Positions 18,148 through 27,189 of a stretch of DNA of 64,000 bases are shown one piece after another (the first letter of the stretch is position 1; every line of letters starts with the position of its first letter). The notes below the pieces were generated by a model. It saw only the letters and a program-made list of their open reading frames with translations, had not been told where the DNA came from and searched no databases. Position numbers and translations under genes: made by a program. Source of the DNA: Stenotrophomonas aracearum (GTDB lineage: Bacteria > Pseudomonadota > Gammaproteobacteria > Xanthomonadales > Xanthomonadaceae); NCBI RefSeq assembly GCF_031834615.1, contig NZ_CP115543.1, positions 1,127,001 through 1,191,000 on the forward strand, read 5' to 3'.

Positions 18148-19865
18148 TGCCGTGCCGTTCGCGTTTGTCGCTGGGTCTTTGCTTCGCCCTGATGGCCGGC
18201 AGTGCCGTTGCCGCGCCGCGCCCGGAGTACGTGGGTACGCTCGAGCCGTTCGCCAGCGACGCGGTCTACTTCGTGGTTACCGACCGTTTCGTCAACGGCG
18301 ACCCGTCCAATGACCACCGCGACCAGGGCGGCAAGCACCGCACCTTCGACATTCCAGTGCCCTGCCCAGACAAGGTGGACGGCAACATCGGCTACCTGGG
18401 CGGCGACTTCCGCGGCGTGCTCGACAACGCGGACTACATCCGCAACCTCGGCTTCGGCGCGGTCTGGATCACCCCGATCATCGACAACCCGGATGAAGCC
18501 TTCACTGGCAGCAAGCCGATCAGCTGCACCAGCACCCTGACCGACCGCGGCAAGACCGGCTATCACGGTTACTGGGGCATCAACTTCTACAAGCTCGACG
18601 AACACCTGCCGAGCAAGGACCTGGATTTCGCCGGGCTGACCCGTGGCCTGCACGATGCCAAACTGAAAGTGGTGCTGGACATCGTCGGCAACCACGGCTC
18701 CCCGGCGTGGACCATGCCGGTCAGGCAACCGCAGTTCGGCCAGATCTTCGACAAGGACGGCACGCTCATCGCCGACCATGAGAACCTGCCGCCGCAGCAG
18801 CTGGACCCCAGGCACAACCCGCTGCACGCGTTCTATAACAACATCGGCCCGGTCGATTCGGCCAAGGGCTCGATCTTCGACGGCAACCTGGCCGAGCTGG
18901 GCGACTTCAATCAGGACAATCCGGCGGTGATGGACTACCTGGTCGGCGCCTACCTGCAGTGGACCGCGCAGGGCGTGGATGCGCTGCGCATCGACACCAT
19001 CGGCTGGCTGCCGCATCCGTGGTGGAACGAATTCGTCAAGCGCATCCGCGCCGAACACCCGGGCATGTTCATGTTCGGCGAAGCGTTCGACTATGACGCG
19101 GCCAAGATCGCCGAGCACACCTGGCCGGCCAACGCCAACGTGAGCGTGCTCGACTTCCCGCTGCGGGGCGCGATGTCCAGCGTGTTCGGCAAGGAGCAGA
19201 AGGGCTTCGAGGCGCTGGCCGAGCCGCTGCACCTGATGGGTGGGCCGTATGCCAATCCGTACGAACTGATGAGCTTCTACGACAACCACGACATGGCGCG
19301 GCTGGATGCCACCGACGACGGCTTCATCGACGCGCACAACTGGCTGTTCACGGCGCGCGGCATTCCGGTGCTCTACTACGGCTCGGAAACCGGCTTCATG
19401 CGCAGCCGCGCTGAACACGCCGGCAACCGTGCCTACTTCGGCCAGCCCCGCGTGGACGCCGCGCCGCAGAGCCCGATTTTCGGGCCGCTGCAGCGCATCG
19501 CCACGCTGCGTGAAGCCACCCCGGCGCTGCAACGCGGGCTGCAGGTCAACGAGCGCCTGCAGGGCGACGAAGCGGTGTTCTTCCGCGTGCTGCAGCATGG
19601 CGACACCGCGCAGACCGCGCTGGTGCTGCTGAACAAGGGCGAGGCCGCGCGCAGCATCGAAGTGAGCCGGTACCTGCAGGCAGGTACCTGGCGCGATGCG
19701 CTGGGGCAGGGGAGCGTGACGGTGAAGAACAGCCTGAAGGCTGAAGTTCCCGCCCACGGGGTGAAGGTGTACCTGCTGGATGCGCCGGTAAAGCAGAAGG
19801 CGCTCGAAGCCGAGCTGAGCCGCGCGATGGCGGACCAGGCAGCCCGAACCCAGCGCCTCCGGTAG
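18147..19865 (+). CDS. Exported GH13 alpha-amylase family enzyme
   Basis: A 572-residue glycosidase with a signal peptide (LSLGLCFALMAGSAVAAP), acting on alpha-glucans in the periplasm or outside. GH13 signatures: DAVYFVVTDRFVNGDPSNDH at the barrel entry, VVLDIVGNHG (region I), nucleophile D283 in ALRIDT, acid/base E312 in FGEAF, and D382 in YDNHDM. It starts at the ATG at 18147 with AGGAGG eight bases upstream, coupled to the MFS stop codon. The reading frame is open further back through the MFS gene, which is fortuitous. It could be a cyclodextrinase or a periplasmic alpha-amylase; motif reading does not settle this. Its stop codon lies inside a GTAG repeat. Confidence 0.9.
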   Translation: MPCRSRLSLGLCFALMAGSAVAAPRPEYVGTLEPFASDAVYFVVTDRFVNGDPSNDHRDQGGKHRTFDIPVPCPDKVDGNIGYLGGDFRGVLDNADYIRNLGFGAVWITPIIDNPDEAFTGSKPISCTSTLTDRGKTGYHGYWGINFYKLDEHLPSKDLDFAGLTRGLHDAKLKVVLDIVGNHGSPAWTMPVRQPQFGQIFDKDGTLIADHENLPPQQLDPRHNPLHAFYNNIGPVDSAKGSIFDGNLAELGDFNQDNPAVMDYLVGAYLQWTAQGVDALRIDTIGWLPHPWWNEFVKRIRAEHPGMFMFGEAFDYDAAKIAEHTWPANANVSVLDFPLRGAMSSVFGKEQKGFEALAEPLHLMGGPYANPYELMSFYDNHDMARLDATDDGFIDAHNWLFTARGIPVLYYGSETGFMRSRAEHAGNRAYFGQPRVDAAPQSPIFGPLQRIATLREATPALQRGLQVNERLQGDEAVFFRVLQHGDTAQTALVLLNKGEAARSIEVSRYLQAGTWRDALGQGSVTVKNSLKAEVPAHGVKVYLLDAPVKQKALEAELSRAMADQAARTQRLR

Positions 19866-19884
19866 AGCCGGCCCCTGGCCGGTT
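19862..19884 (+). repeat. SMAG-like REP hairpin overlapping a stop codon
   Basis: GTAG followed by AGCCGGCC / GGCCGGTT around CCT. The TAG of the repeat head is the stop codon of the amylase-family gene, so the element supplies the end of the CDS. It may also protect or end the operon transcript. Confidence 0.65.
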
Positions 19885-19904
19885 GCACCGGGTAAAATGG
19901 CGAG

Positions 19905-20285
19905 ATGACCGATCTCGCCCCCCAGAATCCGCTCGAAACCCTGCTCAAGTCCGCCATGGACGGGCAGGTACCGGTCCCGGCCTTCATGAAAGCCTTCCTG
20001 GCCTCGGACGTGGTGCTGCTCACCGGCAGCCTGGTCACCGTCGATGGCAGCGGTTTCGATCCGCTGCTGTTTGCCATCAACAGCGTCATGCACGTGGCGG
20101 TGTTCACCGATGAGGTACGCGTCGGTGATTACCCGCAGGAAGCCCCGCATATGATCCGCATGCGCATGATCGAGGTGCTCAAGCGCGTACCGGGGGGCTA
20201 CGGCGTAGTGGTCAACCCGGGCACGTCACTCGGCCTTGAGCTGTCCTGGCAGGGCATCCAGGAAATCCTCAAGGATTTCGCCTGA
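19905..20285 (+). CDS. SseB-family protein
   Basis: A 126-residue cytoplasmic protein resembling the SseB N-terminal-type domain: LETLLKSAMDGQVPVPAFMKAFLASDVVLL, then VAVFTDEVRVGDYP and GYGVVVNPGTSLGLELSWQGIQ. The family fold is small alpha/beta. Its role is undefined in free-living bacteria, and the name comes from a Salmonella gene with a different context. It begins at the ATG at 19905, shortly after the SMAG-like repeat, and is followed by 142 bases of non-coding DNA before the KaiC gene. No link to either neighbour is apparent. Confidence 0.72.
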   Translation: MTDLAPQNPLETLLKSAMDGQVPVPAFMKAFLASDVVLLTGSLVTVDGSGFDPLLFAINSVMHVAVFTDEVRVGDYPQEAPHMIRMRMIEVLKRVPGGYGVVVNPGTSLGLELSWQGIQEILKDFA

Positions 20286-20427
20286 GCAGGCACTGCAGTG
20301 TGCCCGTCCACATCGCTTTGACCTGCATGAACATGGTCGCAGCGTGACGGCTCGTAGAGCCTGCGATCACACAAATCCTACACAGAACCCGTTGCTAGAC
20401 TCCCCCCGTCAAACAGGGTGGACTCAT

Positions 20428-21927
20428 ATGCAGACACAGTCTTCGCGTGTCACTACCGGAGTGCTGGGCCTCGATACCGTCATCGGCGGTGGCCTGCCGC
20501 AGGGAAGGTTGTACCTGCTGGAAGGGCCACCGGGCTCGGGCAAGACCACGTTGTCGCTGCAGTTCCTGCTGCAGGGGCTGAAGCAGGGCGAGCGTTGCCT
20601 GTACATCACCCTCTCGGAAACCGCAGAGGAACTGCGTGAGGTTGCCAGTGCGCACGGCTGGTCGCTGGACGGCCTGCACCTGTTCGAACTGGGTTCGGCC
20701 GAGGATGCGCTGGGCAATGGCCGCCTGCAGTCGGTGCTGCACTCCTGGGAAGTGGAGCTGGATGAAACGGTCAACCTGATCCAGGCCGAGGTGGACCGGA
20801 TCCGGCCCAGCCGGGTGGTCTTCGATTCACTGTCCGAGCTGCGGCTGCTGGCCCAGGACTCACTGCGCTACCGACGCCAGATCCTTGCACTCAAGCAGTA
20901 TTTCGCTCCGCAGAGCGCCACCGTGATCCTCGTCGACGACCTGACGTCGGGCGCGGATGATCGCGACGGCCAGTTGCACAGCCTGTGCCACGGTGTAATC
21001 TCGCTGGAGCGGCTGACCCTGGATTTCGGTCCCGCCCGACGCCGGCTGCAGGTGCAGAAGCTGCGTGGCGTCAACTTCATCGCCGGCTACCACGACATCG
21101 CGATCCGCACCGGCGGCCTGGAAGTGTTCCCGCGCCTGATCGCATCCGATCATCATGCGGACTTTGCCGAGGCAACGCTGGCGAGCGGCATCACGGAGGT
21201 CGACAACCTGCTGGGCGGCGGCCCGCTGCGAGGCACCAGCACGCTGCTGACCGGCCCGGCCGGCAGCGGCAAGACCAATCTGGCCCTGCAGTACGTCTGG
21301 GCTGCCTGCACGCGCGGCGAAAAGTGCTGCATCTTCGAGTTCGATGAGCGCGTGGGCACGCTGCTTGCCCGCGCCAAGGCGCTGGGCATCGACCTGGAGC
21401 CGCATATCGCCAGCGGACGCCTGGAAATCATGCAGATCGACCCTGCCGAGATCTCACCGGGCGAATTCTCCTGGAACGTACAGAAGGCCGTGGAGGAACG
21501 AGGCTGCAGCGTACTGGTGATCGACAGCCTCAACGGCTACGTCGCCGCCATGCCGCAGGAAAAGCAACTGATGCTGCAGCTGCATGAGATGTTGTCCTAC
21601 CTCAACCAGAAGGGCGTGGCCACGTTCCTGGTCAACCCCCAGCACGGGCTGGTGGGCACCATGTCCACCGGCAACCTCAACGTGTCCTACATCGCCGATG
21701 CGGTCGTCCTGTTCCGCTTCTTCGAAGCGCAGGGACGCATCCGCAAGGCCGTTTCGGTGATCAAGAACCGCGGAGGCGCCCATGAAGACACCATCCGCGA
21801 GCTCAAGATCAACCGCCAGGGCATCGCCCTGAGCGGCCCGTTGAAGGAGTTCAAGGGCATCCTCACCGGCACTCCGGAGTTCGTCGGCGACTCGGCCTCG
21901 CTGCTGAGTCACCCCTATGCGGGATGA
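20428..21927 (+). CDS. Double-domain KaiC-like (RAD55/RecA) ATPase
   Basis: A 499-residue protein with two tandem KaiC domains. Domain 1 has Walker A GPPGSGKTT (K39), the catalytic acidic pair region LSETAEEL, and Walker B VVFDSLSE. Domain 2 has GPAGSGKTN (K282), FEFDERV, and LVIDSLNGY. The frame opens at 20236, but I start at the ATG at 20428, where the first domain begins at normal distance. The clock genes kaiA and kaiB are absent, so this is a signalling ATPase rather than a circadian clock. Its 3' end overlaps a hybrid histidine kinase by 11 bases, a pairing that suggests the ATPase controls or is controlled by the kinase. The output is unknown. Confidence 0.87.
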   Translation: MQTQSSRVTTGVLGLDTVIGGGLPQGRLYLLEGPPGSGKTTLSLQFLLQGLKQGERCLYITLSETAEELREVASAHGWSLDGLHLFELGSAEDALGNGRLQSVLHSWEVELDETVNLIQAEVDRIRPSRVVFDSLSELRLLAQDSLRYRRQILALKQYFAPQSATVILVDDLTSGADDRDGQLHSLCHGVISLERLTLDFGPARRRLQVQKLRGVNFIAGYHDIAIRTGGLEVFPRLIASDHHADFAEATLASGITEVDNLLGGGPLRGTSTLLTGPAGSGKTNLALQYVWAACTRGEKCCIFEFDERVGTLLARAKALGIDLEPHIASGRLEIMQIDPAEISPGEFSWNVQKAVEERGCSVLVIDSLNGYVAAMPQEKQLMLQLHEMLSYLNQKGVATFLVNPQHGLVGTMSTGNLNVSYIADAVVLFRFFEAQGRIRKAVSVIKNRGGAHEDTIRELKINRQGIALSGPLKEFKGILTGTPEFVGDSASLLSHPYAG

Positions 21928-23971
21928 CTGTCGCGGTGGCGTGGTGCATATCGTCGCGCCGTTCGGGCGCGATGCGGCCAGCATGGCCTCGGTGCTGGAT
22001 GCCGCCGGCCTGAGCACACGCGATGCGGGCAGCCTGGAAGACCTGGCGGCGGCCCTGGACGACCAGGCTGGCGTGGTCCTGATCACCGAAGAGGCATTGG
22101 CGACCGGTACCGATGCGCTGCTGGCGGCGTTGGAAGACCAACCCAGCTGGTCCGACCTGCCGGTAATCCTGCTGCGTTCGCCGCGCGCGCATCGGCGGTC
22201 ACCGTTGCCGATCCTGCTGCCGCAGACCATCAACGTGGTCGAGCTTGACCGCCCGCTGGGCGGTATTTCGCTGCTGAGCGCCGTGCAGGGCGCGCTGCGC
22301 GCACGCCAGAAGCAGTTCCTGGTGCGCGACCAGATGCGCGCGCTGGCCGACAGCCGCAGCGCGCTGGCGCGCAGCGAGTCGGAGCTGCGCCTGATCGCCG
22401 ATGCGATGCCGGTGCTGATCGCCTTTGTCGATCGCAGCATGCACTACCGCTTCGCCAACAAGGCCTACGAGACGTGGTTCGACCTGCCGGTGGGCGAGGT
22501 GATCGGCAGGCACATCGGCGATGTCGTGGGCACGCGGGTGTGGGAAGAGCGGCAGCCGATCATGCAGCGGGTGCTGGCCGGCGAGGAACGCGTGTTTGAA
22601 GTGAGCTGGCCCACCCGGGACGGGCGCCGCCGCGACTGCGAGGTGCGCTACTCGCCGCGCCGGGCAACGGATGGAACCGTGGACGGTTTCCACGTATTCG
22701 TGACCGATATCACGGCGGCGAAACAGGCGCTCGAGGCCAGCGTTCAGCACGCGCTGGAGCTGGAAACGCTGGTGGCCGAGCGCACCCGTGAGCTGGAAGC
22801 ACAGATGGCCGCGCGCGAAGCCAGCGAGGCCGCGCTGCGCCAGTCGCAGAAGATGGAAGCCATCGGGCAGCTCACCGGCGGCATCGCCCACGACTTCAAC
22901 AACATGTTGACCGGCATCCTCTCGGCCCTGGACATCATCCGCATGCGGGTGGAGATGGGACGGGTGAACGACCTGGAACGCTTCCTGGACGCAGCCACCA
23001 CATCCAGCCAGCGCGCGGCCGCGCTCACCCAACGACTGCTGGCGTTTTCCCGGCGGCAGTCGCTGGACGCACGCCCGGTCGAGGTCAACGCGCTGGTCGA
23101 TGCGATGCAGCCGCTGCTGCGCAGCTCGCTTGGCGAAAGCGTGCGCATCCGCACCGAAGTCGCCACCGCGCCGCTGCACGCCACGCTGGACAGCAACCAG
23201 TTCGAAAGCGCGCTGCTGAACCTGGCCATCAACGCGCGCGACGCCATGCCCAACGGCGGCGAACTGGTGCTGCGCGCGTTTCCATTGCACCTGGCCGAAG
23301 GCGAGCGTGCCACCGTGCCGGCCGGCCACTACGCCGTGGTGGCGGTGTCCGACACCGGTACCGGCATGCCACCGGAAGTGATCGAGCGCGCCTTCGAGCC
23401 GTTCTTCACCACCAAGCCGATCGGAAAGGGCACCGGCCTGGGCATGTCGATGGTGTATGGCTTCATGCAGCAGTCTGGCGGACATATCGACATTGCCTCG
23501 GAGACGGGGCAGGGCACCACTATCTCGCTGTTCATCCCACTGGTGGACGAAGCGGCCGACGAGACCGCCGCCCAGGTGTCATCCCCGGTTGCCAAGGGCG
23601 ACGGCCAGTCGATCCTGGTGGTCGAGGACGACCCGCAGGTGCGCATGCTGGTGACCGTGGTGCTGGAGGACCTGGGCTACGCGGTGCAGGTGGTGGGCGA
23701 TGCCGACGGCGCCCTCCCGATCCTGTCCTCGTCCCGCAGGATCGACCTGCTGGTCACCGACGTCGGACTGCCGGGCCTCAACGGGCGCCAGCTGGCCGAG
23801 ATCGCCCGACAGTCCCGCCCTGAGTTGCCGGTGCTGTTCATGACCGGCTACGCCGAGAAGGCGCAGGAGCGCGCCGCGTTCCTGGACGAAGGGATGAGCA
23901 TGATCGCCAAACCCTTTCCGCTGGAGGCGTTCAGCGACGCGGTTCGGGGAGCGCTGGCGACAGCCGGATAG
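21917..23971 (+). CDS. Hybrid sensor histidine kinase with PAS and C-terminal receiver
   Basis: A 684-residue soluble signalling protein without membrane segments. Domains in order: an N-terminal region of about 125 residues resembling a degenerate receiver (VHIVAPFGRDAASMASVL); a PAS sensor (about 155-280, ending HVFVTDITAAKQ); a coiled coil; a kinase core with phospho-acceptor H325 in GGIAHDFNN, N-box NLAINARDAMPNGG and DTGTGMPPEV; and a receiver with phospho-acceptor D615 in LLVTDVGLPG. It starts within the end of the KaiC-like gene, so the two are probably coupled. Its last 41 bases overlap the 3' end of the LacI gene on the other strand. No response regulator with an output domain lies next to it. 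Confidence 0.9.
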   Translation: MRDDCRGGVVHIVAPFGRDAASMASVLDAAGLSTRDAGSLEDLAAALDDQAGVVLITEEALATGTDALLAALEDQPSWSDLPVILLRSPRAHRRSPLPILLPQTINVVELDRPLGGISLLSAVQGALRARQKQFLVRDQMRALADSRSALARSESELRLIADAMPVLIAFVDRSMHYRFANKAYETWFDLPVGEVIGRHIGDVVGTRVWEERQPIMQRVLAGEERVFEVSWPTRDGRRRDCEVRYSPRRATDGTVDGFHVFVTDITAAKQALEASVQHALELETLVAERTRELEAQMAAREASEAALRQSQKMEAIGQLTGGIAHDFNNMLTGILSALDIIRMRVEMGRVNDLERFLDAATTSSQRAAALTQRLLAFSRRQSLDARPVEVNALVDAMQPLLRSSLGESVRIRTEVATAPLHATLDSNQFESALLNLAINARDAMPNGGELVLRAFPLHLAEGERATVPAGHYAVVAVSDTGTGMPPEVIERAFEPFFTTKPIGKGTGLGMSMVYGFMQQSGGHIDIASETGQGTTISLFIPLVDEAADETAAQVSSPVAKGDGQSILVVEDDPQVRMLVTVVLEDLGYAVQVVGDADGALPILSSSRRIDLLVTDVGLPGLNGRQLAEIARQSRPELPVLFMTGYAEKAQERAAFLDEGMSMIAKPFPLEAFSDAVRGALATAG

Positions 23972-25019
23972 ACGACTCGCGCAGCACCAGTTTCACTGGA
24001 ATGCTCTGACTTTCCACCGGGTCGCCCTGGATCAGCGTCAGCAACCGCTCCACCAGCAGCTGCCCCGCCTGCTTGGTGTCCTGCTGCACGGTAGACAAGG
24101 TCGGCGAGACCGACGCCGCGAGCGGAATGTCATCGAACCCCACCAGCGCCACGTCCTGCGGAACTCGCAGGCCGTGTTCGCGCAGGGCGCGCATGGCGCC
24201 GATCGCGATCAGATCGCTCGCAGCGAACACCGCATCCATTCCGCCACCCTGCGTCAGGAGCGCCTGGCAGGCTTCATATCCCGATTGCTCGGTGGTGATC
24301 GCATCGAACTGCAATCCTGGATCCGCCACCATCCCGCGCGCGGTGAGTGCCGCCACGTGCCCCCGATAGCGCTCCTCGAACTCGGGGTAATGGCTGGAGG
24401 CGTGGCCGACAAACGCGATGCGCCGGCAACCCTGGTCCAGCAGGTGGGCGGTGATGTCGAAGCCACCCTGGAAGTTGTCGCAGCCGATCGACACCCCGGG
24501 CTGGTCCGGCAGCGCCGCGCCCCAGCGCACGAAGTGGGTGCCCTGTTCGACCAGACGCTGCAGCCGCTCGCGCGACTCGTGGTAGTCGCCATAGCCGAGC
24601 AGGATGATGCCGTCGGCCTTGTTGCTGTCCTCGTAATCGGCCTGCCAGTCGGTGGACAGCTGCTGGAACGACACCAGCAGGTCATAGCCGCGCAGCGCGC
24701 AGGCACGGGTGATCGAGCCCAGCATGGCGTGGAAGAACGGGTTGATCAGCGAATCGTCGTTGGTCGGGTCTTCGAAGAACAGCAGGGCCAGCGTGCCGGC
24801 ATTGCGCAGGCGCAGGCTGGAGGCGTTCTTGTCCACCTTGTAATTCAGCTCCCGGGCGATCCGCAGGATCCGCTCCCGGGTCTCCGGGTTGACCATCGGG
24901 CTGCCCCGCAGCGCCCGCGACACGGTCGGCTGGGACACCCCGGCCAGGTGGGCGATGTCCAGGGAGGTGGCTTTGCCGCGGATGGTCATGGAAGGCAGGG
25001 CTTGGACGACGGAAGCCAT
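23931..25019 (-). CDS. LacI-family transcriptional regulator, candidate maltodextrin repressor
   Basis: A 362-residue regulator with an N-terminal helix-turn-helix (SLDIAHLAGVSQPTVSRALRG), a hinge, and a periplasmic-binding-like sensor domain (LALLFFEDPTNDDSL, GIILLGYGDY, VALVGFDDIPLA). It is the only LacI protein near the maltodextrin locus and is the natural candidate for the TGAATACGTATGCA sites, though 7-17 kb separate them. That is inference. No copy of the 14-mer lies before its own gene. An in-frame ATG at 24989 is an alternative start; neither has a clear Shine-Dalgarno. Its 3' end overlaps the histidine kinase gene tail to tail over 41 bases. Confidence 0.88.
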   Translation of the reverse strand: MASVVQALPSMTIRGKATSLDIAHLAGVSQPTVSRALRGSPMVNPETRERILRIARELNYKVDKNASSLRLRNAGTLALLFFEDPTNDDSLINPFFHAMLGSITRACALRGYDLLVSFQQLSTDWQADYEDSNKADGIILLGYGDYHESRERLQRLVEQGTHFVRWGAALPDQPGVSIGCDNFQGGFDITAHLLDQGCRRIAFVGHASSHYPEFEERYRGHVAALTARGMVADPGLQFDAITTEQSGYEACQALLTQGGGMDAVFAASDLIAIGAMRALREHGLRVPQDVALVGFDDIPLAASVSPTLSTVQQDTKQAGQLLVERLLTLIQGDPVESQSIPVKLVLRESSIRLSPALPEPRR

Positions 25020-25186
25020 GATGCCATGGCCATGCCGGGCCCGGGCGGTGGCGCCTTGTAGGCCTTGTCCTATAAGGGTCGGGCCGAAATCGGAGGATCA
25101 GCAGGGGCATCCCCGACAGGGCCCGGGCGCACGGCGGTGATAGAATGCGTCGTTCAGTCATCCCTCGGACAACCGAAGAGCACCCT

Positions 25187-25738
25187 ATGGCGCGCGGCAT
25201 CAATAAAGTCATCCTGGTCGGCAACCTCGGCAACGACCCGGACGTGAAGTACACCCAAGGCGGCATGGCGATCACCCGCATCAGCCTGGCCACCACCAGC
25301 GTCCGCAAGGACAAGGATGGCAACCAGCAGGAGCGCACCGAATGGCACCGCGTTGTCTTCTTCGGCAAGCTCGGTGAAATCGCCGGTGAATACCTGCGCA
25401 AGGGCAGCTCGGTCTACGTCGAAGGCAGCCTGCGTTACGACAAGTACACCGGCCAGGACGGCGTGGAGAAGTACTCCACCGACATCATCGCCGACGAAAT
25501 GCAGATGCTCGGCGGCCGCGGTGAAGGCGGCGGCGGTGGTGGCGGTGGCGGCAACTACGGCGGTGACCGTCCGCAGCGCCAGCAGGCCCCGCGCCAGGAG
25601 TACGGCGGTGGCGGCGGTGGCGGTGGTCAGCGCGGCGGTGGCAGCGGTGGTGGCTACGGCCAGCAGCAGCGCCCGCAGCAGCCGCAGCAGTCGGCTCCGC
25701 CGATGGACGACTTCGCAGACGACGACATTCCGTTCTGA
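25187..25738 (+). CDS. ssb: Single-stranded DNA-binding protein
   Basis: Binds single-stranded DNA in replication, repair and recombination and recruits partners through its tail. The 183-residue protein has the OB fold ([67 protein letters not shown]), a linker of Gly-rich blocks mixed with Gln-rich stretches (about residues 117-170), and the acidic C-terminal tip DDDIPF needed for partner binding. The start at 25187 follows GAAGAG and leads straight into the OB fold. It is a single-gene unit with its own terminator. No LexA-like box was recognised in the 167 bases upstream. Confidence 0.96.
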   Translation: MARGINKVILVGNLGNDPDVKYTQGGMAITRISLATTSVRKDKDGNQQERTEWHRVVFFGKLGEIAGEYLRKGSSVYVEGSLRYDKYTGQDGVEKYSTDIIADEMQMLGGRGEGGGGGGGGGNYGGDRPQRQQAPRQEYGGGGGGGGQRGGGSGGGYGQQQRPQQPQQSAPPMDDFADDDIPF

Positions 25739-25750
25739 TCGAAGCGAATC

Positions 25751-25781
25751 AAAAGGCCCTTGCATTGCAAGGGCCTTTTTT
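25751..25781 (+). terminator. Rho-independent terminator of ssb
   Basis: AAAAGGCCCTTGC pairs with GCAAGGGCCTTTT around a 3-base loop, giving a 13-base perfect stem followed by T residues. It starts 13 bases after the ssb stop codon and could work in both directions. Confidence 0.92.
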
Positions 25782-26084
25782 GTGCCGTCCACGTGGAAAA
25801 GCGTTATGAACATGCGTCCTCTCCAAACCGAGCGTGACTCCTGCAACCTTGGAGAGCTGGACCTTGGCGAGTCGTTCCATGGCCTATCCAAGCCTGAACC
25901 GTTGAACGCGCAGCGGATTGTCATTGGCCGATCCGGTCTTGCCGATTCGGATCCAATGGGCTGACCAAGGGCCTTCTCTTGTCTGGATATATATCAGCAC
26001 AGCATTAGTGATATTCCACTATTGCACTTTTTCTATCACCCGGCCTGACGTACGTTGCCCATTCTTATCGTGACTGGGTGCGCC
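25782..26084. other. 303-base non-coding gap with an AT-rich promoter zone
   Basis: This stretch has no convincing gene. A 52-codon ORF (25806-25964, plus strand) has no recognisable domain and no clear ribosome-binding site. From about 25985 to 26045 the sequence turns AT-rich (TCTGGATATATATCAGCAC, then CATTAGTGATATTCCACTA), unusual for this genome, and is the likely promoter region of the secreted hydrolase gene that follows. Confidence 0.5.
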
Positions 26085-27173
26085 ATGAAGCCAACCGTAC
26101 TGCCTCTGCGCGTTCGCGTTGCCACCGTTCTGCTCGCTTCCACCGCGCTCGTACCGATGGCAATGGCATCCGCACGCGATCCCCTTCAGATCGAATCACA
26201 AGGCAGCGTCATCGCCGGGGGAGCGGTGCACACCCAGGCAGGCGCCTTCGATCCGCTCACGCCGACCAAGCCGGACGGGCAGACCTATCACGGCGATCAC
26301 GTCTACGCCTTCTACCAGGTTCCGGTGGGCGCCAAGCCCCTTCCGATCATCATGTGGCACGGTGCGGGTCAGTCGTCCAAGAGTTGGGAGACCACCGCAG
26401 ACGGCCGCGAAGGCTTCCAGAACCTGTTTCTCCGCCGCCACTTCACGACGTACCTGATCGACCAACCCCGTCGGGGGAAGGCTGGCCGCAGCATGATCGA
26501 AGCGACAGTGAAGCCGGTTCCCGATGAGCAGATGTGGTTCAATCAGTTCCGCATCGGTTTCTGGCCGAATCGCTTCAAGGACAGCCAGTTCCCCGGCGGC
26601 GAGGAGGCCCTTGATCAGTTCTTCCGCTCGATGACGCCCAACACCGGTCCGTTCGATGTGCAGGTGCTCTCTGATGGCGTGGCGGCCCTGCTGCAGAAGA
26701 CCGGTCCGGCGATCCTGTTCACTCACTCACAGGCAGGTGGGCCGGGATGGATGACGGCGACCAAGAGCCCGAATGTACGCGCGATCGTCGCGTTCGAGCC
26801 AGGCAGCAGCTTCGTCTTCGCAAAGGGCGATGCGCCGGCGCCGATTCCCAGTGCGTTCGACACTGTTTCGGCCACCGAGGTGTCGCCCGAGGCATTCAAG
26901 GCATTGACCCGGATCCCGATCCTGGTCCTGTACGGCGACAACATTCCTGAAACGCCGGTCCACCTGCCTGCCTTGGACAGCTGGCGCGCGCGGCTGGAAA
27001 TGGCCCGGCTGTGGCGCGATGCCGTCAATCGGCAAGGCGGAGATGTAACGCTGGTCCACCTGCCGGATGTGGGAATCCGCGGCAACAGCCATTTCCTGTT
27101 TTCCGACATGAACAATATCGAGATCGCGGATCTGGTGGGCGACTTCCTGAAGAAGAAGGCGCTGGATCGTTGA
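26085..27173 (+). CDS. Secreted alpha/beta hydrolase (esterase-like)
   Basis: A protein of about 362 residues with a signal peptide ([21 protein letters not shown]), so periplasmic or secreted. The alpha/beta-hydrolase core shows [17 protein letters not shown] near the oxyanion site, a nucleophile elbow FTHSQAGG (Ser in HSQAG), and [14 protein letters not shown] near the acid residue. The catalytic histidine is probably in RGNSHFLF. I prefer the ATG at 26085 over the TTG at 26055 because the signal peptide begins there. It starts a block of redox genes, 16 bases before the cupin-decarboxylase gene, so the two are probably co-transcribed. The substrate is unknown; an ester or lactone is plausible. 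Confidence 0.8.
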   Translation: MKPTVLPLRVRVATVLLASTALVPMAMASARDPLQIESQGSVIAGGAVHTQAGAFDPLTPTKPDGQTYHGDHVYAFYQVPVGAKPLPIIMWHGAGQSSKSWETTADGREGFQNLFLRRHFTTYLIDQPRRGKAGRSMIEATVKPVPDEQMWFNQFRIGFWPNRFKDSQFPGGEEALDQFFRSMTPNTGPFDVQVLSDGVAALLQKTGPAILFTHSQAGGPGWMTATKSPNVRAIVAFEPGSSFVFAKGDAPAPIPSAFDTVSATEVSPEAFKALTRIPILVLYGDNIPETPVHLPALDSWRARLEMARLWRDAVNRQGGDVTLVHLPDVGIRGNSHFLFSDMNNIEIADLVGDFLKKKALDR

Positions 27174-27189
27174 GCCACGGAGCGACGGC

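Noticed and set aside
20428..21927. Circadian clock KaiC
   Set aside because: No kaiA or kaiB nearby and the host lineage lacks a Kai clock; described instead as a KaiC-like signalling ATPase.
25806..25964. 52-codon ORF after ssb
   Set aside because: No ribosome-binding site or similarity. Not listed as a gene, though a short leader peptide cannot be excluded.
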